Shown here: positions 42,297 to 50,486 of the stretch, one piece after another
Layout: the number at the start of each line of letters is the position of its first letter
How positions within the stretch are numbered: position 1 is the first letter of the stretch
Assembly (NCBI RefSeq): GCF_014305155.1
Contig: NZ_JACRUK010000025.1
Span: 1-50,486, forward strand
DNA length: 50,486 bases
DNA from: Flavobacterium muglaense
GTDB taxonomy: Bacteria; Bacteroidota; Bacteroidia; Flavobacteriales; Flavobacteriaceae
Direction: 5' to 3'
The notes under the pieces: generated by a model
What the model was told of the DNA's origin: nothing
Databases searched by the model: none
The model's input: the letters and a program-made list of their open reading frames with translations, nothing else
Position numbers and translations under genes: made by a program

Positions 42297-42860
42297 ATGA
42301 CTGAAGAAATAGATTTTATATTAGATAGTACAAAGGAATCAATGACTGGTTCTATTGCGCATTTAGAAAAAGAATTTTTAAATATTCGTGCTGGTAAAGC
42401 ATCTCCTGCCATGTTAGGAAGTGTTTTTGTAGATTATTACGGATCAGCAACACCCTTATCACAAGTTTCAAAAATAAGTGTACCTGATGCTCGTACCATT
42501 ACATTGCAGCCTTTTGAAAAAAACATGTTGCAAGTTATTGAAAAAGCAATTATGATCGCAAACATTGGGTTTAACCCAATGAACAATGGTGATTTAATTA
42601 TCATAAGCGTACCACCATTGACGGAAGACAGACGTCGCGACCTTGCAAAACAAGCCAAAGTAGAGGCCGAAGATGCAAAAATAGGTATTCGTAACGCTCG
42701 TAAAGATGCTAATACTGATATTAAAAAATTAGAGAAAGACGGAACATCTGAGGATATGTGTAAAAGCGCCGAAGACGAAGTACAAAATATCACCAATACT
42801 TTTATTAAAAAAATTGACGAACTTCTAGTTGTAAAAGAAGCCGAAATTATGAAGGTATAA
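42297..42860 (+). CDS. frr: Ribosome recycling factor
   Basis: A 187-residue protein that splits the post-termination ribosome with EF-G. Conserved parts: LEKEFLNIRAGKASPAMLGSVFVDYYGS, the domain II segment LSQVSKISVPDARTITLQPFEKNML, NIGFNPMNNGDLIIISVPPLTEDRRRDLAKQ and RNARKDANTDIKKLEKDG. Length and motifs are standard. It is followed by a terminator. Confidence 0.98.
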   Translation: MTEEIDFILDSTKESMTGSIAHLEKEFLNIRAGKASPAMLGSVFVDYYGSATPLSQVSKISVPDARTITLQPFEKNMLQVIEKAIMIANIGFNPMNNGDLIIISVPPLTEDRRRDLAKQAKVEAEDAKIGIRNARKDANTDIKKLEKDGTSEDMCKSAEDEVQNITNTFIKKIDELLVVKEAEIMKV

Positions 42861-42886
42861 ACTTTCGAAAAAATTAAAAAATTAAG

Positions 42887-42921
42887 TCCGTCATGTTTCA
42901 AAGGAGCATGACGGATTTTTT
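42887..42921 (+). terminator. Terminator of pyrH-frr
   Basis: TCCGTCATG and CATGACGGA form a 9-bp stem with an 11-nt loop followed by T6. Confidence 0.9.
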
Positions 42922-42926
42922 ATTAC

Positions 42927-42934
42927 TACTTTTG
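42927..42934 (+). promoter_or_regulatory. -7 box TACTTTTG of the DUF5686 gene
   Basis: An exact TAnnTTTG 46 nt before the ATG at 42981. Confidence 0.5.
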
Positions 42935-42980
42935 CTCTAATAAAAAAGGATTATATCCGTTTTCAAAATAAACCGTTTTC

Positions 42981-45476
42981 ATGAAGCAAATATGTTTTCT
43001 TTTTTTCTTTTTTACACTTACACTTCAGGCACAATTTCAAGTAAACGGAATTGTAAAAGACGGTAGTTCTAACAAAGCACTACCATTTGCAACACTTACC
43101 ACTGATGACGGACTACAATTTGTATCTGATGTAGATGGAAAATTTAATATTAAAACAAAAAAAGCATTTAGCCAGTTATTCATCTCCTATATTGGATACC
43201 AAAGCAATAGCATTTTAATCTCACAAAATAATTCATACACTATTGTTTCGCTGCTGCAAAAGGAAAACAACCTCAACGAAGTTGTTGTAGGCCATGAAAA
43301 TCCAGCATTGGCCATAATTAGACAAGTAATTGCAAATAAACACCACAACAATCCGCAAGAAAAGTTAAGCAGTTTTGAATTTAAATCGTACAACAAACTA
43401 GTCGTAACAGCCAACCCTGACTCCATTTCAGAGCGCGTAGATTCGGTGTTTGTTAGTAACGCTGACCGTGAATTCGTGAAAATTGATTCGTCAAATTACA
43501 AATTCAAAGAATTAATTAATAAACAACATCTTTTTCAAACCGAAAAAGTATCTCAAGTACAGTACAGCAACAAAGCCTTGAAAGAAATTATATTAGGAAC
43601 TAAAATGGCTGGCTTTAAACAACCCATCTATGAAGTGCTTGGTTTCAACTTGCAATCCTTTTCTATTTACGACGACAGCTACGAACTCTTTGAAACCAAA
43701 TACAATAGCCCGATTGCATATGATGCCTTCAAAGATTATAATTTTACTATATTAGATACAGTAGCTGTAAAAGGCCGCCAGTCTTATATGATTTACTTTA
43801 AAAACAAAAAGAAAAGCAAGGCCGCCGGTCTCGAAGGGGTTTTATACATTGATCAATTAACCTTTGCCATATCCAAAGCGATTATGCGCATCAAAGGCAT
43901 TCTAGATATTAGTGGGATACACGAATTTCAATTCCTACCCGAAGAAAACATCTGGTTCCCCATCCAAAAGACTTTTAAAATTGTGAAAGGAAAAAACGAT
44001 GACGACATTAAAATATTAGGAGGAACCATTCAATTTGATGGTGATGATGCACCGGACTTCAAAACAAGAAAGAAAACAGTTACTGATTACTCGTATCTTC
44101 TTTCTAATACAACCAATTTTGACCTTAAATACAACAATCCTCTAATCATAAAAAAGCCGTTCATAGCGGTTGAAATAGACGAAAAGGCCATTCATAGGCC
44201 GGAGCGTTTTTGGGAAACCTTTAGAAAAGACAGCCTAGACAGCCGTAGCCAAAAAACATATCTTGCCTTAGACAGTATTGTTATTAAAAAAAGAATTGAA
44301 AGCAGGCTGCGTTTTGGTCGAAAAATAATTAATGGTTATCTACCACTTTCGTTTTTTGACATGGATCTGCGCAAAATATTTAGCTACAACAACTACGAAG
44401 GATTTAGGTTGGGGTTTGGAGGCGTAACTAATGATCGATTTTCTAAAAGCTTTAAAATAGAAGGCTACTCTGCTTATGGAACTAAGGACGGTACCTTTAA
44501 ATACAATCTAGGATTATCTACTCGAGTAGACAAAACCTCTAACTCGTGGATAGGCGCAGCGTACACTGATGATGTAAAAGAGATTGCCAGCACCTCCTAC
44601 GCTATCGAAAAAAGACCCTTTAAAATTTACGATCCTAGACCGATTAACATTAGTACCTTTTACAACTATGTAAGTTGGAGCACTTTTTTAGAAACGCAAT
44701 TAGTCCCTAAAACCGAAAGCATATGGGAGCTCGCACACACGGTGGTGGAACCTAAATTCAATTATAGCTTCAATGTAAACGGCAATTTATATACTAATTA
44801 CACCATGACAACGGCCAAAGTTTCCTTAAAATGGAGTCCGTTTAGTGATTATATGCAAACACCTACGGGACGTATTGAAATTGAAAAACGATTCCCAAAA
44901 TTCGCCTTCCAATACACCCAAACTTTGCCCAAAATAACGAATAATGACTTTGAATACAGCAAGTTTGATTTTAAAACAGAGTATGAAAAAAAATACTTAA
45001 ACGGTCAAAAAACTAGCCTATTGCTTGAAGCGGGATTAGCCATAGGAGATGTGCCGTTAACCCATTTATACAACACTGCACCAAACAATATTACCAAGGA
45101 AACTGTTGTGCAACGCATCACATTTGCAGGTAAAAAAAGTTTTGAGACCATGTATTTTAATGAGTTTTTCTCTACTGAATTTGTGTATTTTCAGTTCAAA
45201 CACGGCTTTAAAAGAGTTCGCTTATTTGACAAAGTAAAACCTTCATTAGTCCTGGTTTCTCGAATGGCATGGGGTAATATGAAAAAACCCGAACAACACA
45301 TTGGTCTAGAATACAAAACATTAGACAAAGGCTATTTAGAATCTGGAATCGAACTTAACCAAATCTACAATGGATTAGGGCTTACCGCATTTTACCGATA
45401 TGGCCCCAATCAATTACCAAAATTTGAAGATAATATTGCTATAAAACTAAGCTTTGTATTGAATTTAGGCCTTTAG
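42981..45476 (+). CDS. DUF5686 / CarboxypepD_reg-like outer-membrane protein
   Basis: The 831-residue protein has a signal peptide (about 1-18, LTLQAQ), a carboxypeptidase-regulatory-like Ig fold (about 20-105, VNGIVKDGSSNKALPFATL) and then a long DUF5686 region: a helical/strand middle with GFNLQSFSIYDDSYELF and a C-terminal barrel with GFRLGFGGVTNDRF and the last strand IAIKLSFVLNLGL. It is widespread in Bacteroidota and probably lies in the outer membrane, but its role is unknown. Unlike TonB receptors it has no plug. It is a single gene converging on the antiporter gene, 2 bp apart with no visible terminator. Confidence 0.85.
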   Translation: MKQICFLFFFFTLTLQAQFQVNGIVKDGSSNKALPFATLTTDDGLQFVSDVDGKFNIKTKKAFSQLFISYIGYQSNSILISQNNSYTIVSLLQKENNLNEVVVGHENPALAIIRQVIANKHHNNPQEKLSSFEFKSYNKLVVTANPDSISERVDSVFVSNADREFVKIDSSNYKFKELINKQHLFQTEKVSQVQYSNKALKEIILGTKMAGFKQPIYEVLGFNLQSFSIYDDSYELFETKYNSPIAYDAFKDYNFTILDTVAVKGRQSYMIYFKNKKKSKAAGLEGVLYIDQLTFAISKAIMRIKGILDISGIHEFQFLPEENIWFPIQKTFKIVKGKNDDDIKILGGTIQFDGDDAPDFKTRKKTVTDYSYLLSNTTNFDLKYNNPLIIKKPFIAVEIDEKAIHRPERFWETFRKDSLDSRSQKTYLALDSIVIKKRIESRLRFGRKIINGYLPLSFFDMDLRKIFSYNNYEGFRLGFGGVTNDRFSKSFKIEGYSAYGTKDGTFKYNLGLSTRVDKTSNSWIGAAYTDDVKEIASTSYAIEKRPFKIYDPRPINISTFYNYVSWSTFLETQLVPKTESIWELAHTVVEPKFNYSFNVNGNLYTNYTMTTAKVSLKWSPFSDYMQTPTGRIEIEKRFPKFAFQYTQTLPKITNNDFEYSKFDFKTEYEKKYLNGQKTSLLLEAGLAIGDVPLTHLYNTAPNNITKETVVQRITFAGKKSFETMYFNEFFSTEFVYFQFKHGFKRVRLFDKVKPSLVLVSRMAWGNMKKPEQHIGLEYKTLDKGYLESGIELNQIYNGLGLTAFYRYGPNQLPKFEDNIAIKLSFVLNLGL

Positions 45477-45478
45477 AT

Positions 45479-47755
45479 TTATGGTTTAATAATCAAAACC
45501 GAAGGAACACCAATTAGCCAATCACTGTCTGAATCAATAAGTATTTTCCAGCTTTCGAGGCTAATTAGCATTAAATCTTGTTGCTCTAAAAAAACAAGAT
45601 CTACCGTTTTCTCCGTCAATACTTTTAAATTATTTGGATGTTTTTGTTCTAAAGAATCAACTGCACTTTCTAAAACAAAATTATTTTTGACGTGATTATT
45701 AACGTCCAAAATTGTGATTTTAGAATTGTTATTATTGATTAACTTTTGAGCATAATCAATTAAAAAAGAATCTTCCGATCTGAAAATGGGCACAAATACG
45801 TGGTCAATATCTTGAAATTCTTTGTCTATCAAAATCCCTAATGGCATCTTGGTTTTGGTAACAATCTGTCTTGTTCTTTCGTCAAAAGGAGAATTTTCAA
45901 ACAAGCCTTCTTTTCCAGTAAACTTATCAATAAGACGATCTGGATTTATAATTCGGGTTGTAAAACCAACCACTTTACCCAATAAAGTACCTTCAAAAAT
46001 AGACTTTCCTAACCCAACTAAAAGCAAATCATAGTCGCCTTGATTAGCCACATCAGCGATCTCCGTTTCGATGTCATTAGTTACCTTAAAAATAGTGTCT
46101 ATTTTTAGATTTAAATGTTCTGACTCTTCAAAAATAGGTTCAAAACTATCACGCTCTTTCTCTTCCATATTAAACGAATGCAGCTCGTCACTTAACGTAA
46201 GATGCAAAGCCGTAATAACCGAACTTGATTTTTGTTTCTTTATTAAACTATTGGCCAATCGTAAAAGTGATTTTCCTTTTTCATTATTTCCAAATGAAAC
46301 TAAAATGCGGTATTTATTATCAAGGACTAACTCCTCTTCTTCTGAAACATTTTTATTTTTAAAAAGAAAATCTATCAAATCTAAAGCTGGACCCGTCATA
46401 AAAGTGGTAACAAGTGCCATAATCACCATCATGGTAAAAACAGCCGGAGTAAGTACTTTTAATTCTAAACCAATATTCAAAACGATCAATTCCATCAAAC
46501 CTCTTGTATTCATCAAAGCACCAATTGTTAAACTGTCTTTCCAGTTTTGCCCCACAAATTTGGCAGCCAAAGCACTTCCCAAAAATTTACCAACCACCGC
46601 AACCAGAATAATAGCTCCAGTCACCTTCCATAAATAGGGATCGTTGATCAATCCAACTTCTGTTTTTAATCCGGTGAAAACAAAAAACAATGGCAATAGC
46701 AAAATCACTGATACATCTTCGACCTTATCGATAAATATCATTCGGAACTTAGCAACATCAGGCATAATAGCTCCCATCATAAACGCACCAAAAAGAGCAT
46801 GGATACCAATAACCTCAGTAGCGTATGATGATAGAATTAAAAACAAAAAGAAAATTGCGATAACAGGCTTCCCAATATTATCTTTCGACCCGTATAAATC
46901 TCCAATTCTTTTTAAAAATGGTTTTACAACAAAAATCATTATCCCAACATACAATAGCGCTAATGAAATAACATATAACGAACCTACAAAATCACCTGCT
47001 TTTACGATCGCAATTACAACCGCTAACAAACACCAAGCGGTAATATCATCGGCAGCAGCACAGGTAATTACTATGGCACCCAACTTGGTTTTATGAATCT
47101 CTCTTTCTTGAACAATACGCGCCAAAACAGGAAAAGCCGTGATACTCATTGCAATTCCCATAAAAAGACTAAAAGACAAAAACTCCACGCCATGAGGTGC
47201 AAAATTATTATACACATAATAAGAAAGTCCGATTCCTAAAGCAAAAGGGATCACAATACTAGCATGACTAATAACGACCGCTTCACTCGCTTTGTTTTTT
47301 AAGACCTTAATATCCAACTCCATTCCGATGACAAACATGAAAAGAATCAAACCAATCTGGCTTAAAAACTTTAAATTACCCAACGATTCTACTGGAAAAA
47401 GTGCTGCCGAAAACTCAGGAAAATACATTCCTACTAGTGATGGCCCTAAAACAATTCCAGCAATAATTTCGCCAATCACGGTAGGTTGTCCTATTTTTTT
47501 AAACACCCAACCAAATATTCGTGCTACCAGAATAATAGTAACAATTTGAGCCAGCAAGATCGCCAATGGATCTTGAAAATTATGTTTCATGGACAAAACG
47601 AAATCTTCCCATGAATTATGTGCTGTAGTAGAAACAGCTATAGACTCGATTTTTTCGAGCTCTTTTCCTCTCTTAATTATCCAATAGATCAAAGCCGAAA
47701 AACCACCAGTTACTCCTAAATAAAATAAGCTGTTTTTGTATTTTTTTAAATCCAT
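45479..47755 (-). CDS. CPA2-family cation:proton antiporter with C-terminal Usp-like domain
   Basis: A 758-residue inner-membrane protein. After one extra helix (about 8-26) a NhaP/Kef-type transport core of 12-13 helices spans about 60-470, starting with GQPTVIGEIIAGIVLGPSLVG. The ion site reads CAAADDITAWC with two adjacent aspartates, the form seen in electrogenic Na+/H+ antiporters of the CPA2 family, and GIHALFGAFMMGAIMP follows. Residues about 480-758 form two universal-stress-protein-like halves (YRILVSFGNNEKGKSLLRLA; DHVFVPIFRSEDSFL), probably a cytoplasmic regulator. There is no TrkA-N domain. The cation is inferred. Confidence 0.9.
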   Translation of the reverse strand: MDLKKYKNSLFYLGVTGGFSALIYWIIKRGKELEKIESIAVSTTAHNSWEDFVLSMKHNFQDPLAILLAQIVTIILVARIFGWVFKKIGQPTVIGEIIAGIVLGPSLVGMYFPEFSAALFPVESLGNLKFLSQIGLILFMFVIGMELDIKVLKNKASEAVVISHASIVIPFALGIGLSYYVYNNFAPHGVEFLSFSLFMGIAMSITAFPVLARIVQEREIHKTKLGAIVITCAAADDITAWCLLAVVIAIVKAGDFVGSLYVISLALLYVGIMIFVVKPFLKRIGDLYGSKDNIGKPVIAIFFLFLILSSYATEVIGIHALFGAFMMGAIMPDVAKFRMIFIDKVEDVSVILLLPLFFVFTGLKTEVGLINDPYLWKVTGAIILVAVVGKFLGSALAAKFVGQNWKDSLTIGALMNTRGLMELIVLNIGLELKVLTPAVFTMMVIMALVTTFMTGPALDLIDFLFKNKNVSEEEELVLDNKYRILVSFGNNEKGKSLLRLANSLIKKQKSSSVITALHLTLSDELHSFNMEEKERDSFEPIFEESEHLNLKIDTIFKVTNDIETEIADVANQGDYDLLLVGLGKSIFEGTLLGKVVGFTTRIINPDRLIDKFTGKEGLFENSPFDERTRQIVTKTKMPLGILIDKEFQDIDHVFVPIFRSEDSFLIDYAQKLINNNNSKITILDVNNHVKNNFVLESAVDSLEQKHPNNLKVLTEKTVDLVFLEQQDLMLISLESWKILIDSDSDWLIGVPSVLIIKP

Positions 47756-47921
47756 TTTACAGAAACGTATTCGTTATTAAAATCACACAAAGATGTAAAA
47801 TTCTACTATACGTTTGACACGCTCAAAATTAATTTTTGATAAAGAAAAAAAGCTGCTAAAATGGACTGTTCTCCCTTTCAAAATGTTTTGCCAAAAAAAA
47901 AGCTTTTAGCGTGGATTTCAC

Positions 47922-47929
47922 TACCTTTG
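47922..47929 (+). promoter_or_regulatory. -7 box TACCTTTG of the MMPL exporter gene
   Basis: An exact TAnnTTTG 20 nt before the chosen ATG at 47950. It lies within the alternative longer frame that begins at 47911, which argues against that start. Confidence 0.65.
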
Positions 47930-47949
47930 CACCCATTTTTAAAACATTT

Positions 47950-50355
47950 ATGAAAAAGAAATTAAAAGTAGGTTTCTGGGAATTTATCGCACGAATCGTA
48001 CTTAAAAACAGACTATTTATACTCGGTATAATTCTCTTATTGACCGTTTTTTTGGCTTTGCAATGGAAAAATATTCGCTTTTCATTTACTGAAGCTAACC
48101 TGCTACCAGATAACGATATTATCAACACACAATACAACGCCTTTCTAGACAAATTTGGAGAAGAGGGTAACCTAATCGTTGTAGGTGTAAAAGATGATGC
48201 TTTTTTTACCCCAAAAGCATTTGCTGCTTGGGATAAATTAATGGCTGATTTTAAATCGAACAAAGAGGTTGATTTAGTCGTATCGGTTAGTGATTTAAAA
48301 AAACTTCAAAAAAACGACTCTATTCAATCTTTTGAATTGGTTCCTTTTGTTGATCAAAATAAAATCACGGATCCTGCTTATTTAAAATCCATTCAAAAAG
48401 ATTTATTTCACAATATGCCTTTTTACGAAGGGTTACTTTTTAATAAAAAAAATGGAACCATTCGATCTGCGATTTATTTAGACAAGAAAATTGTAAATAC
48501 ACCGCACCGTAAGGACTATATTTTAAAAGATTTTATTCCGAAAATCGAAGCCTTCGAAAAAGAAACCGGAATCGACTTAAGAGTTTCTGGAATGCCTTAC
48601 ATCCGAACGCTAAATGCAAAAAGCATCACCGATGAAATTAGCCTTTTTATTGGGGCATCATTATTAATTACGTCGTTGATTTTCTTTTTCTTCTTCCGTT
48701 CCTTAAGAGCCACATTAATCTCAATTGTAATTGTAGTTATTGGAGTAATGTGGACCTTCGGATTATTGGGATTATTCCATTATGAAATCACGGTCTTGAC
48801 TGCAATTGTTCCGTCATTAGTCATCGTAATAGGAATTCCAAACTGTATCTTCCTGACTAACAAATACCAACAAGAATACAGTGCTCACGGTAATAAAGCC
48901 AAAGCTTTGCAACGTGTTATCACCAAAGTAGGAACTGCTACTTTAATGACCAACTTAACAACGGCAGCTGGATTTGCAACATTTATAATTACAAATAGTG
49001 AATTACTAAAAGAGTTTGGTATTATTTCGTCTCTAAGTATCATCGCTTTGTTTTTCTTATGTCTAATTGTAATTCCCATTTATTACAGCTACCAACCTGT
49101 TCCAAAACCAAAACATCTTGAACATTTAAACCGCAATTACACACGTGTTTTTATGAACTGGATCGAAAAAACCGTAAAATACAACAGACGCTATGTGTAT
49201 GTTGTAGCTATCTTTTTGTTTTTAGTGAGTACTATTGGAGCGTTTAAAATCAAAACTTCGGGTAGTTTAATTGAAGATATGCCTCAAAAAACAGGCTTTT
49301 ATAAAGACATTTTATTTTTCGAAAAAGAATTTGAAGGCATCATGCCTCTAGAAATAACGATTGATACCAAAAGAAAAAAAGGCGTAATGAAATTGTCTAC
49401 TTTGAGAAAAATGGACGATTTTCAAAAAACCATCGAAGAAATTCCTGAGTTATCAAAACCTATTTCGATCCTTAACCTAGTGAAATATTCGAAACAAGCA
49501 TACTATAACAACAATCCTGAATATTACGAACTACCTACTTCTCAAGAACAAAGTTTTATCTTAAGTTACGCTAAAAATGCCACAAAAAACACTAAAAACA
49601 ACTTAATGAAAAGTTATGTTGATAGCACAGGGCAAGTAGCTAGAATTACCACTTTCATGAGGGATATTGGTACGGGAAACATGGCGAAAATTGAAACCAA
49701 ACTATGGGACAAAGCCAACAAAATATTCCCAAAAGACCGCTACAACGTAGTAATGACTGGAAAAGCATTGGTCTTTGAAAAAGGAACCAAATACTTATTA
49801 GACAATTTAGTAAGCTCACTCCTTTTTGCAGTATTCTTAATTTCGTTGCTAATGGTTTTCATGTTCCGATCATTTAAAATGGTAATCATTTCATTGATCC
49901 CTAATTTACTGCCCTTGATGATTACGGCAGGATTGATGGGTTATTTTGGCATTCCATTAAAACCGTCTACTATTTTGGTATTTAGTATTGCATTTGGTTT
50001 ATCGGTAGATGACACCATCCACTTCTTGGCGCAATACCGCCAGGAATTAACCCGAAACAATTGGAAAATCAAAAAATCTGTTTTTGCCACACTCAAAGAA
50101 GCAGGAATTAGTATGTTCTACACTTCGGTAGTTTTATTTGCAGGATTCTCTGTCTTTATGTTATCAGATTTTGGTGGAACAGTTGCCTTAGGTGGACTAG
50201 TTGCCATCACATTAGGATTTGGAATGTTGTCGAACCTTATGTTATTGCCTTGTTTAGTTTTGACTTTGAACAAATCATTGGCAAATAAACAGGAATTTAT
50301 CGAACCAAAGATTGATGTTTTGAGCAGCATCGAGGACGATGAAAACCTAGATTAA
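47950..50355 (+). CDS. MMPL/RND-superfamily transporter
   Basis: An 801-residue inner-membrane protein with the two-fold RND plan: helix 1 (about 22-40), a periplasmic domain (about 41-225), five helices with the sterol-sensing-like motif SLVIVIGIPNCIFLTNKYQQE, helix 7 near 420, a second periplasmic domain, and the last helices with FSIAFGLSVDDTIHFLAQYRQE. The Asp pair in SVDDTIHF fits a proton-relay site. MMPL proteins export lipids or hydrophobic molecules; no adaptor or outer-membrane channel gene is adjacent. The start at 47950 is set by the -7 box at 47922-47929. Confidence 0.9.
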   Translation: MKKKLKVGFWEFIARIVLKNRLFILGIILLLTVFLALQWKNIRFSFTEANLLPDNDIINTQYNAFLDKFGEEGNLIVVGVKDDAFFTPKAFAAWDKLMADFKSNKEVDLVVSVSDLKKLQKNDSIQSFELVPFVDQNKITDPAYLKSIQKDLFHNMPFYEGLLFNKKNGTIRSAIYLDKKIVNTPHRKDYILKDFIPKIEAFEKETGIDLRVSGMPYIRTLNAKSITDEISLFIGASLLITSLIFFFFFRSLRATLISIVIVVIGVMWTFGLLGLFHYEITVLTAIVPSLVIVIGIPNCIFLTNKYQQEYSAHGNKAKALQRVITKVGTATLMTNLTTAAGFATFIITNSELLKEFGIISSLSIIALFFLCLIVIPIYYSYQPVPKPKHLEHLNRNYTRVFMNWIEKTVKYNRRYVYVVAIFLFLVSTIGAFKIKTSGSLIEDMPQKTGFYKDILFFEKEFEGIMPLEITIDTKRKKGVMKLSTLRKMDDFQKTIEEIPELSKPISILNLVKYSKQAYYNNNPEYYELPTSQEQSFILSYAKNATKNTKNNLMKSYVDSTGQVARITTFMRDIGTGNMAKIETKLWDKANKIFPKDRYNVVMTGKALVFEKGTKYLLDNLVSSLLFAVFLISLLMVFMFRSFKMVIISLIPNLLPLMITAGLMGYFGIPLKPSTILVFSIAFGLSVDDTIHFLAQYRQELTRNNWKIKKSVFATLKEAGISMFYTSVVLFAGFSVFMLSDFGGTVALGGLVAITLGFGMLSNLMLLPCLVLTLNKSLANKQEFIEPKIDVLSSIEDDENLD

Positions 50356-50448
50356 TCCCTACACTAAATTATTTTTTTTACATACCCCCTAAATTCACCC
50401 GTCTCTCCAGGAGGGCACTGAAAAAGTGTTTCTAATAAATTAAGACCT

Positions 50449-50486
50449 AAAAAGGAGTAGATATCTATGGATTTCTACTCCTTTTT
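50449..50486 (+). terminator. Hairpin terminator at the right edge
   Basis: AAAAAGGAGTAGA and TCTACTCCTTTTT form a perfect 13-bp stem with a 12-nt loop; the T-tract may continue past the edge. It lies about 95 bp after the MMPL gene stop. Confidence 0.85.

Noticed and set aside
50356..50448. A further gene at the right edge
   Set aside because: No frame of useful length is seen before the terminator.

Overview
The window is a chromosomal segment of a member of the Bacteroidota, most likely a Flavobacterium or close relative. The DNA is AT-rich and many genes are preceded by TAnnTTTG, the -7 promoter element of this phylum. Recognisable lineage families include DUF4296, DUF4271, DUF3098 and DUF5686 proteins, a type IX secretion (T9SS) C-terminal sorting domain, a CarboxypepD_reg-type TonB-dependent receptor and Bacteroidota-style LeuS and dihydroorotase. 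There are no tRNA or rRNA genes, CRISPR arrays, prophages or insertion sequences that I can see.

Layout. 1-3221: N-terminal part of a giant secreted surface protein on the minus strand, with six near-identical 258-bp repeats running off the window edge. 3912-4970: a GT-B glycosyltransferase. 5035-12536: a phosphate block on the minus strand (two OprP/OprO-type porins, pstS, then pstC-pstA-pstB-phoU). 12736-16053: a LysR regulator divergent from a small conserved protein, a Sua5-type threonylcarbamoyl-AMP synthase and an SbtA-like bicarbonate permease. 16147-22739: a PhoR/PhoB-like two-component pair, a TonB-dependent receptor, a beta-helix lipoprotein and a short T9SS-tagged protein. 22867-31991: a LuxE-like acyl-adenylating enzyme, tyrS, an epimerase, a glycosyltransferase-pyrC-DUF4296 operon, DUF4271-hemD and an Lrp regulator. 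32070-36065: a zinc peptidase and an enlarged leuS. 36227-38899: ftsX-DUF3098-uppP-truB. 38900-50486: small exported and redox proteins, a patatin, pyrH-frr, a DUF5686 outer-membrane protein, a CPA2 antiporter with a Usp-like tail, and an MMPL/RND exporter.

Main result. Reading the promoters by eye, I find the same architecture in front of six genes: pstS, pstC, both porins, the TonB receptor and the beta-helix lipoprotein. Each has a TAnnTTTG-like -7 box and upstream TTAACA-like half-sites repeated every 11 bp in register with it. The nearest half-site lies 9 nt (or 9+11 nt) from the -7 box in every case. I infer that this is the PHO box read by the PhoB homologue in the window. If so, the TonB receptor and the lipoprotein, which have no assigned substrate, belong to the phosphate-starvation response and may form a two-part uptake or scavenging system beside phoRB.

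Other points of interest are a PstS-like fragment in the first periplasmic loop of PstC, a bicarbonate permease beside the bicarbonate-consuming enzyme Sua5, short repeats and an insertion inside leuS, and a possible 25-residue peptide gene behind truB. All function calls rest on reading motifs and family resemblance; no database search was run.
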